A stretch of DNA of 64,000 nucleotides from Stenotrophomonas hibiscicola ATCC 19867 (GCF_000382065.1 NZ_KB907498.1:874714-938713), one strand, 5' to 3'; counted from the first letter of the stretch, positions 43,135-53,008 are shown. Translations and numbers: made by a program. Notes: generated from the sequence alone by a model not told the origin.

Positions 43135-44661
43135 ATGCCGCATACCACCACGACTCCGCCCGCATTGCAGGATGGCGACCTGCTGGCCGCCATCGACCTT
43201 GGCTCCAACAGTTTCCACATGGTCATCGCGCGCTACACGCTCGGTCAGCTGCGGGTGATCGACCGCCTGCGCGAGACGGTGCGCATGGCCGATGGCCTGG
43301 ATGGCAAGGGTGGTCTCTCTTCCGCTGCACGCCAACGTGCACTGGAATGCCTGGCCCGCTTCGGCCAGCGCATCCGCAATGTGCCGCCGCACCGGGTGCG
43401 TGCGCTGGCCACCAACACCGTGCGCCAGCTGCGCTCGCCGCAGTCGTTCCTGGTTCCCGCCGAAACCGCGCTCGGGCATGCCATCGAAGTGGTCAGCGGT
43501 CGCGAAGAAGCGCGCCTGATCTACCTGGGCGTGGCCCATGCGCAACCACCCAAGCCCGGCCAGCGCCGGCTGGTGATCGATATCGGCGGCGGCTCCACGG
43601 AATTCATCATCGGCATGGGCATGCAGACCCTGGAGCGCGAAAGCCTGCAGGCCGGCTGCATCGCCAGCACACGGCGTTTCTTCCCTGGCGGCAAGCTGAG
43701 CAAGAAGCGCTGGAAGGATGCGCTGGCCGAGATCGGCCGTGAGTTCCAGCCCTTCGCCAGCAAGTACCGCGCGCTGGGCTGGCAGGAAGCCCTGGGTTCT
43801 TCAGGCACGCACAAGGCGATCAGCGAGATCTGCGCGACGATGAAGCTGAGCAAGGGCGCGATCACCGCCGAGGCCCTGCCGCAGCTGCGCGATGAACTGC
43901 TGAAGGCGAAGAAGATCGACGACATCCAGCTGCCCGGGTTGTCCAGCGACCGCCGCCCGATCATCGCCGGCGGGATCCTGGTACTGGAAGCCGCGTTCCA
44001 GGCGCTGGGCCTGCAAAAGCTGCTGGTGAGCAAGGCCGCGATGCGCGAAGGCATCCTGTATGACATCGTCGGCCGCGCCGGCGAGAACGACCTGCGTGAT
44101 GAATCGGTGGCCGCACTCAGCCAGCGCTACGGCATCGATACCGTGCAGGCCGAGCGGGTGCAGGAGACCGCGCTGTCGCTGCTGGAACAGGTGCAGGATC
44201 GCTGGAGGCTCGATGCCGACGATGCGCGCATGCTCGGCTGGGCCGCGCGCCTGCACGAGCTGGGCCTGATGATCGCGCACAGCGGCTACCACGTGCACGG
44301 CAGCTATGTGCTGGAGCACTCGGATATCGCCGGCTTCTCGCGCCAGGAGCAGCAGATGCTGGCCGCGCTGGTGCGCAGCCACCGCCGCAGCGTGACCAAG
44401 ACCGCCTTCGACGCCCTGCCCGAGCGCCTGCTGCTAACCGCACGCCGGCTGGCCGCCCTGCTGCGCCTGGCGGTGCTGCTCAACCGTGCCCATGAGGACG
44501 ATCCGCTGCCGGCACTGGAACTGACCGCCGACGACAACCGCCTGTCGCTGATCGTGCCGCAGGCCTTCATCGATGCCCGGCCGCTGCTGCGCGCGGACCT
44601 GATCGGCGAGACCGATGGCATCGCCGGGCTGGGCATCCAGTTCCGGCCGTTCGTGGCCTGA
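43135..44661 (+). CDS. ppx: Exopolyphosphatase
   Basis: Ppx removes phosphates from polyphosphate ends and may hydrolyse pppGpp. The 508-aa protein is an ASKHA-fold Ppx/GppA enzyme: AAIDLGSNSFHMVIARY near the start, VRALATNTVRQLRS, the second phosphate loop VIDIGGGSTEFIIG, EGILYDIVGR, and a C-terminal HD-like domain (AARLHELGLMIAHSGYHVHG). It follows ppk1 by 170 bp that include a SMAG dimer, so it may be a separate transcript or be attenuated. Confidence 0.96.
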   Translation: MPHTTTTPPALQDGDLLAAIDLGSNSFHMVIARYTLGQLRVIDRLRETVRMADGLDGKGGLSSAARQRALECLARFGQRIRNVPPHRVRALATNTVRQLRSPQSFLVPAETALGHAIEVVSGREEARLIYLGVAHAQPPKPGQRRLVIDIGGGSTEFIIGMGMQTLERESLQAGCIASTRRFFPGGKLSKKRWKDALAEIGREFQPFASKYRALGWQEALGSSGTHKAISEICATMKLSKGAITAEALPQLRDELLKAKKIDDIQLPGLSSDRRPIIAGGILVLEAAFQALGLQKLLVSKAAMREGILYDIVGRAGENDLRDESVAALSQRYGIDTVQAERVQETALSLLEQVQDRWRLDADDARMLGWAARLHELGLMIAHSGYHVHGSYVLEHSDIAGFSRQEQQMLAALVRSHRRSVTKTAFDALPERLLLTARRLAALLRLAVLLNRAHEDDPLPALELTADDNRLSLIVPQAFIDARPLLRADLIGETDGIAGLGIQFRPFVA

Positions 44662-44725
44662 GCGCCGCGCCCCCACCAGGGGAAAAGGTCACACACCGTT
44701 ACAGTTCGCGCACGTGCCCCGCATA

Positions 44726-44748
44726 GATCTGCTGCGATGCAGCAGATC
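44726..44748 (+). promoter_or_regulatory. Perfect 10-bp inverted repeat between ppx and the first receptor
   Basis: GATCTGCTGC-GAT-GCAGCAGATC is exactly symmetric, with no T-run after it. It lies 65 bp past ppx and 218 bp before the receptor ATG. It could be a terminator remnant or an operator. The rest of 44662-44965 holds no gene; GACGCC/GGCGTC at 44916-44934 forms a small hairpin around a T-run. Confidence 0.45.
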
Positions 44749-44965
44749 ATGTCGAGCAAGCGCATCCAGCGTGACCGCTAAGCGACTGCTTTTGTTGAGC
44801 TTTCGTGAAATCTGATGAAGAAAGCTGGTACAAACCGACATATCCTCTTTACAGAGACTTAACCAACGAGACTACTATCGGGTCATCGGTCCGCTTGTCG
44901 GCGGCCGATTTCTTCGACGCCCTTTTTTGGCGTCCCTGCACGACCTTAGAGAGAGAGAGCTCGTC

Positions 44966-47935
44966 ATGACTTCACGTACTACCCCCCTGGGGCAGGCCAT
45001 CCGCTACGCCCTGGCAACCACGGCGGCGCTGGCCGCCCTGCCTGCGTTCGCCCAGAGTGGCGGCACCGCCGCGCCGACCACCCTGGATCGCATCGAGATC
45101 ACTGGCTCGCGCATCCGCCAGGTGGACGTGGAGACCGCTCAGCCGGTCCTGGCACTGAGCCGGCTGGACATCGAGCGCCAGGGCTTCAGCTCGGTGGCCG
45201 ACATCCTGCAGAACGTCACCGCGATGGGCAGCCCGGCGATCAGCCGTGCCAACGCGCTGAGCGCTGGCGAGAACACCGGCGGCACCTATATCGACATGCG
45301 CAACCTGGGCGCGCAGCGCACCCTGGTGCTGGTCAATGGCAAGCGTCTGGGCATCAGCACCTCCGGCTACCAGGACGTGTCCTCGCTGCCGGTGTCTGCG
45401 GTGGAGCGCATTGAAGTGCTGAAGGACGGCGCCTCGGCCATCTACGGTTCCGACGCGATGGCGGGCGTGATCAACATCATCATCCGCTCCAACGTCAACG
45501 GCGTGACCGCCAATGTCTACCACGGCCAGTACAGCGAAGGCGACGGTGCCCGTGACCGCTTCGATGTGGTCGGCGGCTGGAGCAACGATCGCGTGTCGCT
45601 GACCCTGGCACTGGAGCACTCCGAAGAAAAGAGCGTCTGGGCAAAGGACCGCTGGTTCAGCAAGTACGGCGTGAGCGACCGCCACCCGAACGACGCCTCC
45701 AACTGGACCACGCTGAGCCAGTGGGGCCAGGTTACCGGCCTGAAGGGCGGCCCGGGCTGCACCAACGCCACCCAGGGGTGTGGCTACTCACTCAACCGCG
45801 GCGCTGACCCGACCAACCCGGCCAACTACCACCTGACCGACGCAACCCCGTTCACCGGCGACGTCAGCAACGCCAACGAACAGATGCACGTCATGTATCC
45901 GCTCAAGCGTGATTCGGTGTACTTCGACGGTCGCTTCAAGATCACCGACCAGGTCAACCTGCGCACCGAATTCGGCTACAACAAGCGTTCGGCCGAGCGC
46001 CAGATTGCAGGCTACCCGCTGCAGTCCAGCTCGGTGTCCATCTCCGGTGACCCGACCGCCACCGGCCTGATGTCCAAGGACAGCTACTTCAACCCGTTCG
46101 GCACCCAGCACGGCTATGCCAGGCCAACCGACGTGGCCTGGAACCGCCGCACCTGGGAAATCCCGCGCGTGAGCACCAGCGAACTGAAGACCTACCGTGC
46201 GGTAGTGTCGCTGGATGGCAGCTTCGAGATCGGCCAGCGCTACTTCGACTGGGACGTGGGCTACCAGTACAACCGCAACGAGCTGACCGCCACCGCCACC
46301 GGCAACCTGCACAAGAAGCGCGTGCGTGACGCCGTGGGCCCGTCGTTCCTGGATCCGGCCACCGGCAAGGTGATGTGTGGCCGTCCGGGCGCGGTGATCA
46401 GCGGCTGCACGCCGTGGAACCCGCTGGTGCCCTACGGCAGAAACGATCCGAACGGACTGACCGGCAATGAAGAGCTGATGGCCTGGCTGTTCCCGGCGGA
46501 GCACACCACCGGCCGGACCACCACCAAGAACGCGTTCGCCAATCTGTCCGGCAGCATCCTGACCCTGCCGGCCGGCGACCTGGGCTTCGCCTTCGGTGTG
46601 GAAAGCCGCAAGGAAGATGGCCGCTACACCCCCGACGCTCTGGCCCAGACCGGTGCCACCACCAACCTGGCCGCTGGCCCGACCGGTGGCAGCTACAACG
46701 TGAAGGAAGCCTACCTGGAACTCAACGTGCCGGTGCTGGCCGACCTGCCCGGCGCACGCGAGCTGAGCTTCAATGCCGCTACCCGCTACTCCAAGTACAA
46801 CACCTTCGGCAACACGCTCAACAGCAAGTTCGGCTTCAAGTGGAAGCCGATCGACCAGCTGCTGGTCCGTGGTACGTGGGCAGAAGGCTTCCGCGCCCCG
46901 ACCATCAACGACCTGTACGGTGGTGGTTCGGAAACCTTCGCGCAGTTCAGCGACCCGTGCGACACCGTGTTCGGCTCGGCCAAAGGCAGTGCCGAAGTCC
47001 GCGCACGGTGCGCACGTGACATCGCCGATGCAGCCAACTTCCGCCAGCTGAAGCAGGGCAACACGCCGGTAACCACGGCGCAGGATGCCACCCCGACGCC
47101 GTTCGTGTCCGGCTCCAACCCGCTGCTGGTTCCGGAGACCTCGACCAGTAAAACGCTGGGCCTGGTGTGGAGCCCGACCTTCCTCAGCAACTTCAACGTG
47201 GCGCTGGACTGGTGGAAGATCCGCATCGACAACACCATCGTCGGTGACAGCCCCAACCAGATCCTGAAGGATTGCTATGAGCAGGGCATCGAATCGCGCT
47301 GCAGCCGCTTCACCCGCGATCCGTCCAACGGCATCGTCACCGGCCTGAAGTTCGGCAACCGCAATGCCGGTTTCGCCGAGACCGAGGGCTACGACCTGGA
47401 TGTCAGCTATCGCGTCGACACCGGCTACGGCAAGCTGAGCGCAGGCTGGACCAGTACCTATGTGAGCAAGAACGTCTACCGCTCCACCAATGATGTCCGC
47501 GATGCGATCACGCCGATCAACGGCGTTGCCAACACCATCGGCACCGCTACCAGCCTTGCGTTCCGCGTGCGCTCGAACCTGGTGCTGGGCTGGGATGTAG
47601 GTGACTTCGGCGTCAGCTGGACCGCACGCTACTACTCCGGTGTGAAGGAGCGCTGCCTCAACGCCTCGCGGTATGCCGACGAATGCTCCGATCCGACCTT
47701 CCTGGCCCCGTGGCTGAAGTCGCCGACCGCCTACAACGAGCGGGGCGCGGTGACCTTCCACGACGTGCAGTTCCGCTACAACCTGCCGTGGGAGGCAACC
47801 GTGTCGGTGGGCGCCAACAATGTGTTCGGCAAGGAAGCGCCGGTGATGTACAGCAAGCCGAACTCGTCGTTCTCCTACTACGGTGGCTACGACATCGGTC
47901 GTTTCATGTACATGAAGTACCAGCAGCGCTTCTGA
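44966..47935 (+). CDS. TonB-dependent outer-membrane receptor, paralog 1
   Basis: This 22-strand TonB-dependent receptor takes up a large or scarce nutrient across the outer membrane using ExbBD-TonB energy. The 989-aa protein has a signal peptide (MTSRTTPLGQAIRYALATTA...AFAQ). It continues with LDRIEITGSRIRQVDVETAQPV, a plug domain at about residues 50-170 ending DGASAIYGSDAMAGVINII, and a beta-barrel ending YMKYQQRF with terminal Phe. The ATG at 44966 is preceded by a GAGAGAGAG tract. A paralog follows directly. No regulator, SusD-like or enzyme gene shows what it carries; the substrate is unknown. The type resembles oligomer-/peptide-scavenging receptors common in xanthomonads. Confidence 0.93.
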   Translation: MTSRTTPLGQAIRYALATTAALAALPAFAQSGGTAAPTTLDRIEITGSRIRQVDVETAQPVLALSRLDIERQGFSSVADILQNVTAMGSPAISRANALSAGENTGGTYIDMRNLGAQRTLVLVNGKRLGISTSGYQDVSSLPVSAVERIEVLKDGASAIYGSDAMAGVINIIIRSNVNGVTANVYHGQYSEGDGARDRFDVVGGWSNDRVSLTLALEHSEEKSVWAKDRWFSKYGVSDRHPNDASNWTTLSQWGQVTGLKGGPGCTNATQGCGYSLNRGADPTNPANYHLTDATPFTGDVSNANEQMHVMYPLKRDSVYFDGRFKITDQVNLRTEFGYNKRSAERQIAGYPLQSSSVSISGDPTATGLMSKDSYFNPFGTQHGYARPTDVAWNRRTWEIPRVSTSELKTYRAVVSLDGSFEIGQRYFDWDVGYQYNRNELTATATGNLHKKRVRDAVGPSFLDPATGKVMCGRPGAVISGCTPWNPLVPYGRNDPNGLTGNEELMAWLFPAEHTTGRTTTKNAFANLSGSILTLPAGDLGFAFGVESRKEDGRYTPDALAQTGATTNLAAGPTGGSYNVKEAYLELNVPVLADLPGARELSFNAATRYSKYNTFGNTLNSKFGFKWKPIDQLLVRGTWAEGFRAPTINDLYGGGSETFAQFSDPCDTVFGSAKGSAEVRARCARDIADAANFRQLKQGNTPVTTAQDATPTPFVSGSNPLLVPETSTSKTLGLVWSPTFLSNFNVALDWWKIRIDNTIVGDSPNQILKDCYEQGIESRCSRFTRDPSNGIVTGLKFGNRNAGFAETEGYDLDVSYRVDTGYGKLSAGWTSTYVSKNVYRSTNDVRDAITPINGVANTIGTATSLAFRVRSNLVLGWDVGDFGVSWTARYYSGVKERCLNASRYADECSDPTFLAPWLKSPTAYNERGAVTFHDVQFRYNLPWEATVSVGANNVFGKEAPVMYSKPNSSFSYYGGYDIGRFMYMKYQQRF

Positions 47936-47962
47936 TCCACCCGCGTTGCTGACGCTTGTCGA

Positions 47963-47984
47963 CCACGGCCCTTCGGGGCCGTGG
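47963..47984 (+). terminator. Terminator of receptor paralog 1
   Basis: CCACGGCCC-TTCG-GGGCCGTGG is followed by TTCTTTCT. It is identical in stem and loop to the hairpin at 51224-51245 after the second paralog. Confidence 0.88.
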
Positions 47985-48271
47985 TTCTTTCTGATTCTGC
48001 GCAGACTGTCGCTTTCCACATTGCCCGTGCTGCGTTCCATCAGGGACCCGGTCCGCTGCCTCGCCTCCGCCGTAACGCCGCAGGCCGGAGCAATCGATTG
48101 ATCTGCTTCCGCTTTGTGCAGAAGCGTCACACCTGTCTGCACGACTTTCGTCGCTTGCCCATACGTCTCCGCGCCCATCTTCACTAGGTTCGAACATCCA
48201 CCACCGCGGTGGGATTGACGCAGCCCCGCTTGGCTGTGCTCCGAAGACTTCGAAGACTGAGAGAGAGACCC
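47985..48271 (+). other. Gap between the two receptors
   Basis: No gene is seen. It should carry the promoter of paralog 2. The last 25 bases include a GAGAGAGA purine tract just before the ATG, like the one before paralog 1. Confidence 0.5.
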
Positions 48272-51196
48272 ATGACCATCCGTATTCCCGAGCTCGGGTT
48301 GGCGATCCGTCGTGCCCTGGCGGTGACGGCCACCACCGCGCTGGCCGCCCCCGCATTTGCCCAGCACGCGCCGGAAGCCACCACGCTGGACCGTGTCGAG
48401 ATCACCGGTTCGCGCATCCGCCAGGTCGACCTGGAAACCGCACAGCCGGTGCTGACCATCAGCCGCGCCGACATCGAGCGGCAGGGCTTCAATTCCGTCG
48501 CGGACATCCTGCAGAACCTGACCGCGACCGGCAGCCCCGCGCTCAGCCGCGCCAGCCCGCTCAGCAGTGGCGAAGCCTCCGGCGGCAGCTACGTGGACAT
48601 GCGCGGGCTGGGGGCGCAGCGCACGCTGGTGCTGGTCAACGGCAAGCGCCTGGGCATGACCACTTCGGGTTACCAGGACATTTCCAGCATTCCCGCCGCT
48701 GCCGTGGAGCGCATGGAAGTGCTGAAGGACGGCGCTTCGGCCATCTACGGTTCCGACGCGATGGCCGGCGTGGTCAACATCATCACCCGGCGCAACGTCC
48801 AGGGCGTGGCGGCCAACGTCTACCACGGGCAGTTCAGCGAAGGTGACGGTGCGCGCACCCAGTACGACGTGGTTGCCGGCTGGTCGAACGACCGCGCCTC
48901 GATCAGCGTCGCCGCCGAGCATGTCGAAGAGAAGGGCGTATGGGCCAAGGACCGCGGCTTCAGCGCCTACAGCTACACCGATCGTCATCCGGACGATGGC
49001 TGGACCACGGTCGGCCAGTGGGGGCGCATCGTCGGCTTCAAGGGCCCGGGCTGCAGCAGCAGCCGTGGCTGCAGCTATTCCCTCGACCGCGGCAGCCAGC
49101 CGGGCGGGCCGGACAGTTTCCACCTCAGTGACAACACACCGTTCACCGGTGATGTCAGCAACAGCAACGAGCAGATGCACGTGCAGACACCGATCAAGCG
49201 CGATTCGCTCTTTGTCGACGCACGCATGGATATGAACGACCAGGTCCGCTTCAATACGCAGCTGGCCTACAACCGGCGTACCACCACGCGCCAGGTTGCC
49301 GGCTATCCGTTCCAGTCCGCTGCGGCCGGCATCACGCCGATGTCCGCCGACAGCTGGTTCAACCCGTTCGGCAGCCACCACGGCTATGAACACCCAAGCG
49401 ACGTGCACTGGAACCGCCGCACCTGGGAGATTCCGCGGGTCAGCATCAGCGAACTGACCACCTGGCAGGGTGTGGCCGCGTTTGAAGGCAGCTTCCAGTT
49501 CGTCGGTCGCGAGTTCGATTGGGAAGCCGGCTACCAGTACAACCGCAGCGAACTGGAGCAGCGTGCCACCGGCAACCTGCACAAGCAGCGCGTCGCCGAT
49601 TCCACCGGCCCTTCGTTCTACAACCCGGCCACCGGCAAGGTGGAATGCGGTACACCGGAGGCACCGATTGCCGGCTGCAAGCCCTGGAATCCGCTGGTGC
49701 CGTATGGCCAGGATGACCCTTACGGCCTGACCGGCAACAGCGAACTGCAGGACTGGCTGTTCCCCGAGGAAATCACCCGTGGCAGAAACACCACCCGCAA
49801 CCTGTTCGCCAGCCTCAGTGGAGGCCTTGCCACGCTGCCTGCGGGGGAACTGGGCTTCGCCCTGGGCGTGGAGAGCCGCCGCGAGGAGGGGCGCTTCATT
49901 CCCGACGCGCTGGCCCAGACCGGTGCCACCACCAACCTGGCGGCGGGCCCCACTGGAGGGGGTTACCGCGTCGACGAGGCCTACCTGGAGCTGAGCGTGC
50001 CGTTGCTGCACGACCTCCCCGGTGCACGCCAGCTGACCCTCGACGCGGCAACGCGCTACTCGGACTACACCACCTTCGGCGGAACCCTCAACAGCAAGTT
50101 CGGCGTGTCGTGGAAGCCGATCGACCAGCTGCTGGTCCGTGGCACCTGGGCGCAGGGCTTCCGTGCACCGACCATCGCGAATCTGTACGGTGGGGGTTCG
50201 CAGACCTTCACCACCGGCTTCCGTGACCCCTGCGATACGGTGTATGGCGCGGCCGCCAGCAGCCCGGAGGTGCGTGCACGCTGCGCCGCCGACATCGCCA
50301 ATGCAGACAGCTACCGCCAGCTCGGCCAGGGCAATGAGCCGATCACCGGCAGCAGCGGGCAGACACCGCTGCCCTTCACCAACGGTTCCAATCCCGACCT
50401 GAAGCCGGAAACCTCTACCAGCCGCACCCTGGGCCTGGTGTGGAGCCCGACGTTTGCCGAAGGGCTGAACATCGCGCTGGACTGGTGGAAGATCCGCATC
50501 GACAACACCATTGTCGCCGACCACCCCAACGACATCCTCCGCGACTGCTACGAACTGGGCATCGCCGAGCGCTGCGGCAGCTTTACCCGCGACCCGGAGC
50601 TGGGCATCGTCAACACGCTCAGCTATGGCAGCCGCAACAGCGGTTTCCGCCAGGCCGAAGGCTATGACCTGGAGATCGGCCACAAGATCGAAACCTCCTG
50701 GGGCACGTTGAGCGCCGACTGGAAGACCACCTATGTGGTCGCTGCGGAGCAACGGACCACCAACGAGGCGGATGTACCGCCGATTCCCAGCAATGGCATC
50801 GCCACCGACGGTGGCATTGGCTTCCGCGTGCGCTCCAACGCATCGCTGGGCTGGGAACGCGGCAACCTCGGCCTGACCTGGGGCCTGCGCTACTTCTCTG
50901 CGGTCAAGGAGCGCTGCCTGGGCGTTGATGAGTATCCGAACGAGTGTTCGCACCCCGACCAGCGCGCACCATGGTTCAGCGGCAGCCGTGACTATAACCG
51001 TCGCGGATCGGTCACCTTCCACGACGTGCAGGCACGCTACAACCTGCCATGGGATGCGACCGTCTCGATCGGTGCCAACAATGTGTTCGGCCGCCAGGGT
51101 CCGGTCATGTACAGCCAGCCGAGCGCCAATTTCTCCTACTACGGTGGCTACGACATCGGTCGTTTCATCTACATGAAATACCAGCAGCGCTTCTGA
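48272..51196 (+). CDS. TonB-dependent outer-membrane receptor, paralog 2
   Basis: The 974-aa protein is the same type as paralog 1: signal peptide MTIRIPELGLAIRRALAVTA...AFAQ, then LDRVEITGSRIRQVDLETAQPVL, plug with LKDGASAIYGSDAMAGVVNIITRR, barrel, and the same ending YMKYQQRF. The two differ in extracellular loops and by short gaps, and the 3' end plus terminator are nearly identical in DNA. The ATG at 48272 follows GAGAGAGACCC. It arose by tandem duplication. Different loops suggest related but distinct ligands (inference). Confidence 0.93.
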   Translation: MTIRIPELGLAIRRALAVTATTALAAPAFAQHAPEATTLDRVEITGSRIRQVDLETAQPVLTISRADIERQGFNSVADILQNLTATGSPALSRASPLSSGEASGGSYVDMRGLGAQRTLVLVNGKRLGMTTSGYQDISSIPAAAVERMEVLKDGASAIYGSDAMAGVVNIITRRNVQGVAANVYHGQFSEGDGARTQYDVVAGWSNDRASISVAAEHVEEKGVWAKDRGFSAYSYTDRHPDDGWTTVGQWGRIVGFKGPGCSSSRGCSYSLDRGSQPGGPDSFHLSDNTPFTGDVSNSNEQMHVQTPIKRDSLFVDARMDMNDQVRFNTQLAYNRRTTTRQVAGYPFQSAAAGITPMSADSWFNPFGSHHGYEHPSDVHWNRRTWEIPRVSISELTTWQGVAAFEGSFQFVGREFDWEAGYQYNRSELEQRATGNLHKQRVADSTGPSFYNPATGKVECGTPEAPIAGCKPWNPLVPYGQDDPYGLTGNSELQDWLFPEEITRGRNTTRNLFASLSGGLATLPAGELGFALGVESRREEGRFIPDALAQTGATTNLAAGPTGGGYRVDEAYLELSVPLLHDLPGARQLTLDAATRYSDYTTFGGTLNSKFGVSWKPIDQLLVRGTWAQGFRAPTIANLYGGGSQTFTTGFRDPCDTVYGAAASSPEVRARCAADIANADSYRQLGQGNEPITGSSGQTPLPFTNGSNPDLKPETSTSRTLGLVWSPTFAEGLNIALDWWKIRIDNTIVADHPNDILRDCYELGIAERCGSFTRDPELGIVNTLSYGSRNSGFRQAEGYDLEIGHKIETSWGTLSADWKTTYVVAAEQRTTNEADVPPIPSNGIATDGGIGFRVRSNASLGWERGNLGLTWGLRYFSAVKERCLGVDEYPNECSHPDQRAPWFSGSRDYNRRGSVTFHDVQARYNLPWDATVSIGANNVFGRQGPVMYSQPSANFSYYGGYDIGRFIYMKYQQRF

Positions 51197-51223
51197 TCCA
51201 CCCGCGTTGCTGACGCTTGTCGA

Positions 51224-51245
51224 CCACGGCCCTTCGGGGCCGTGG
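51224..51245 (+). terminator. Terminator of receptor paralog 2
   Basis: CCACGGCCC-TTCG-GGGCCGTGG is the same hairpin as after paralog 1, but with GCTCCACGG rather than a T-run after it, so it may terminate less well. Confidence 0.75.
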
Positions 51246-51342
51246 CTCCACGGCAACCGGACGGCCGTCATCCCGTGGTCGCAAAGCGGTCATATCCGCT
51301 ACATCGCCAGGCCCGAGCATGCCGGAAACCCGGAGGCCCGCC

Positions 51343-52488
51343 ATGCGCTATGCCATCGTCACCGAGACCTACCCGCCGGAAGTGAACGGCGTTGCCCTCA
51401 CCGTGCAGGGCCTGGAGCAGGGACTGCGCAATTCCGGCCATGAAATCGACCTGATCCGGCCACGCCAGGCCAGCGAAGCACCGGACTCGGCGCCAGGTGC
51501 GCTGCTGGTTCCGGGCGCCGCACTGCCGCGCTACCCCGGCCTGCGCTTCGGCCTGCCTGCGCCGATCCGGCTCAACCGCCACTGGCAGCAGCAGCGTCCC
51601 GATGCGGTCTACATTGCCACCGAGGGCCCGCTGGGCTGGTCGGCGCTGCGCACCGCACGCCGCCTTGGCATTCCGGTCGCCAGTGGTTTCCACACCCGCT
51701 TCGACGAGTACCTGCCCGACTACGGCGTGGCCTGGCTGCAGGCCGCGGCGATGCGCTGGATGCGCCGGTTCCACAATCAGGCCGATGCAACCCTGGTGCC
51801 CACCCGCGAACTGCAGCAGTTCCTTGTTGAACAGGGCTTCGACCGCGTGCGCCTGCTGGCGCGCGCGGTCGACAGCCAGCAGTTCGATCCCGGCCGGCGC
51901 GACCCGGCGCTGCGCGAGGAATGGGGCGTGGACGGCAATGGCCTGGTCGCGATCTACGTCGGCCGCATCGCCGCGGAAAAGAACCTTGGCCTGGCGGTGA
52001 GAGCCTTCCGACGCCTGCAGCAGATCCGGCCCAAAGCCCGCTTCGTATGGGTGGGCGATGGCCCAGCCCGCGAAAAACTGGCACATGAAAACCCGGATTT
52101 CATCTTCTGCGGCATCCAGCGCGGCGATGCGCTGGCCCGGCATTTCGCCAGCGGCGATCTGTTCCTGTTCCCCAGCCGCAGCGAGACCTTTGGCAACGTG
52201 ACGCTGGAAAGCATGGCCAGCGGCCTGGCCACCGTCGCTTTCGACTATGGCGCGGCTCGCGAATACCTGCGTGACGGCGAGAACGGCGCGGCCGTGGAAA
52301 ACGATGAGCAGTTCATCGAGGCAGCCGTGCAGCTGGCCGCCGATGATGCACGGCGCCGCGAGTTGGGCAGCAGCGCCGCGCGTGCGATGAAGCGCCTGCA
52401 TCCACAACAGGTGGTTGCCGAATTCGATGCGCTGCTGGCCGAGCTGGCCCAGTCGCGGAGGAGCGGCCATGCGCACTACGCCGCTTGA
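51343..52488 (+). CDS. GT4-family glycosyltransferase
   Basis: The 381-aa GT-B enzyme starts MRYAIVTETYPPEVNGVALT, the N-terminal signature of a GT4 group that includes lipid-glycosylating enzymes of the SqdX/MgtA type. The donor site shows VYVGRIAAEKNL-type sequence, VWVGDGPAREKL and the EX7E motif SRSETFGNVTLESMASG. The ATG at 51343 has GGAGG 8 nt upstream; the frame is open further up but crosses the receptor terminator. It overlaps the PAP2 gene by 20 bp, so the pair may make and remodel a glycolipid (inference). Confidence 0.9.
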   Translation: MRYAIVTETYPPEVNGVALTVQGLEQGLRNSGHEIDLIRPRQASEAPDSAPGALLVPGAALPRYPGLRFGLPAPIRLNRHWQQQRPDAVYIATEGPLGWSALRTARRLGIPVASGFHTRFDEYLPDYGVAWLQAAAMRWMRRFHNQADATLVPTRELQQFLVEQGFDRVRLLARAVDSQQFDPGRRDPALREEWGVDGNGLVAIYVGRIAAEKNLGLAVRAFRRLQQIRPKARFVWVGDGPAREKLAHENPDFIFCGIQRGDALARHFASGDLFLFPSRSETFGNVTLESMASGLATVAFDYGAAREYLRDGENGAAVENDEQFIEAAVQLAADDARRRELGSSAARAMKRLHPQQVVAEFDALLAELAQSRRSGHAHYAA

Positions 52489-53008
52489 GCTGCTGGCCGG
52501 CCGCGAAGCACGGCTGTGCCGCCGGGCCAATCACTACTGCCGGCGTCGCCGTGTGCGCCGGCTGTTCTCGGCCATCAGCCGGCTCGGCGATGGCGTGTTC
52601 TGGTACGTGCTGATGGGCGCACTGGTGCTGCTGGACGGCTTCGACGGACTGCGTGCATCGGTGCACATGGCCGCCACCGGGCTGGCCGCACTGCTGCTCT
52701 ACAAGGGCCTCAAGCGCTGGACCCGACGCCCTCGCCCGTATGCGGCCGATCTGCGCATCCGCGCCTGGGTGGCGCCGCTGGACGAGTTCAGCTTCCCTTC
52801 CGGGCACACCCTGCACGCGGTGTCGTTCACCATCGTCGCGCTGGCCTACTACCCGTGGCTGGCACCGCTGCTGGTTCCCTTCACCTTCGGCGTCGCGCTG
52901 TCGCGGGTGGTACTGGGCCTGCACTACCCGTCCGATGTACTGGCCGCCACCGGCATCGCCATCCTGTTGGCCTCGGCCAGCCTGGCCTGGCTGCCGCTGC
53001 CGGTGTGA
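52469..53008 (+). CDS. PAP2-family membrane phosphatase
   Basis: The 179-aa membrane protein contains the three PAP2 motifs: KGLKRWTRRPRPYAAD (Kx6RP), FPSGHTLHA (PSGH) and SRVVLGLHYPSDV (SRx5Hx3D). It is short for the family, with about five hydrophobic segments. Such enzymes dephosphorylate phosphatidate, lysophosphatidate or undecaprenyl pyrophosphate at the outer face of the inner membrane. The ATG at 52469 has GGAGGAG upstream, inside the end of the glycosyltransferase gene, so the two are translationally coupled. Confidence 0.92.
   Translation: MRTTPLELLAGREARLCRRANHYCRRRRVRRLFSAISRLGDGVFWYVLMGALVLLDGFDGLRASVHMAATGLAALLLYKGLKRWTRRPRPYAADLRIRAWVAPLDEFSFPSGHTLHAVSFTIVALAYYPWLAPLLVPFTFGVALSRVVLGLHYPSDVLAATGIAILLASASLAWLPLPV

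Noticed and set aside
45788-51271. Minus-strand open frame of 1827 codons over both receptors
   Set aside because: It is antisense to two genes with clear TonB-receptor features. The frame stays open because of GC-rich third positions, and it repeats itself only because the receptors are paralogs.
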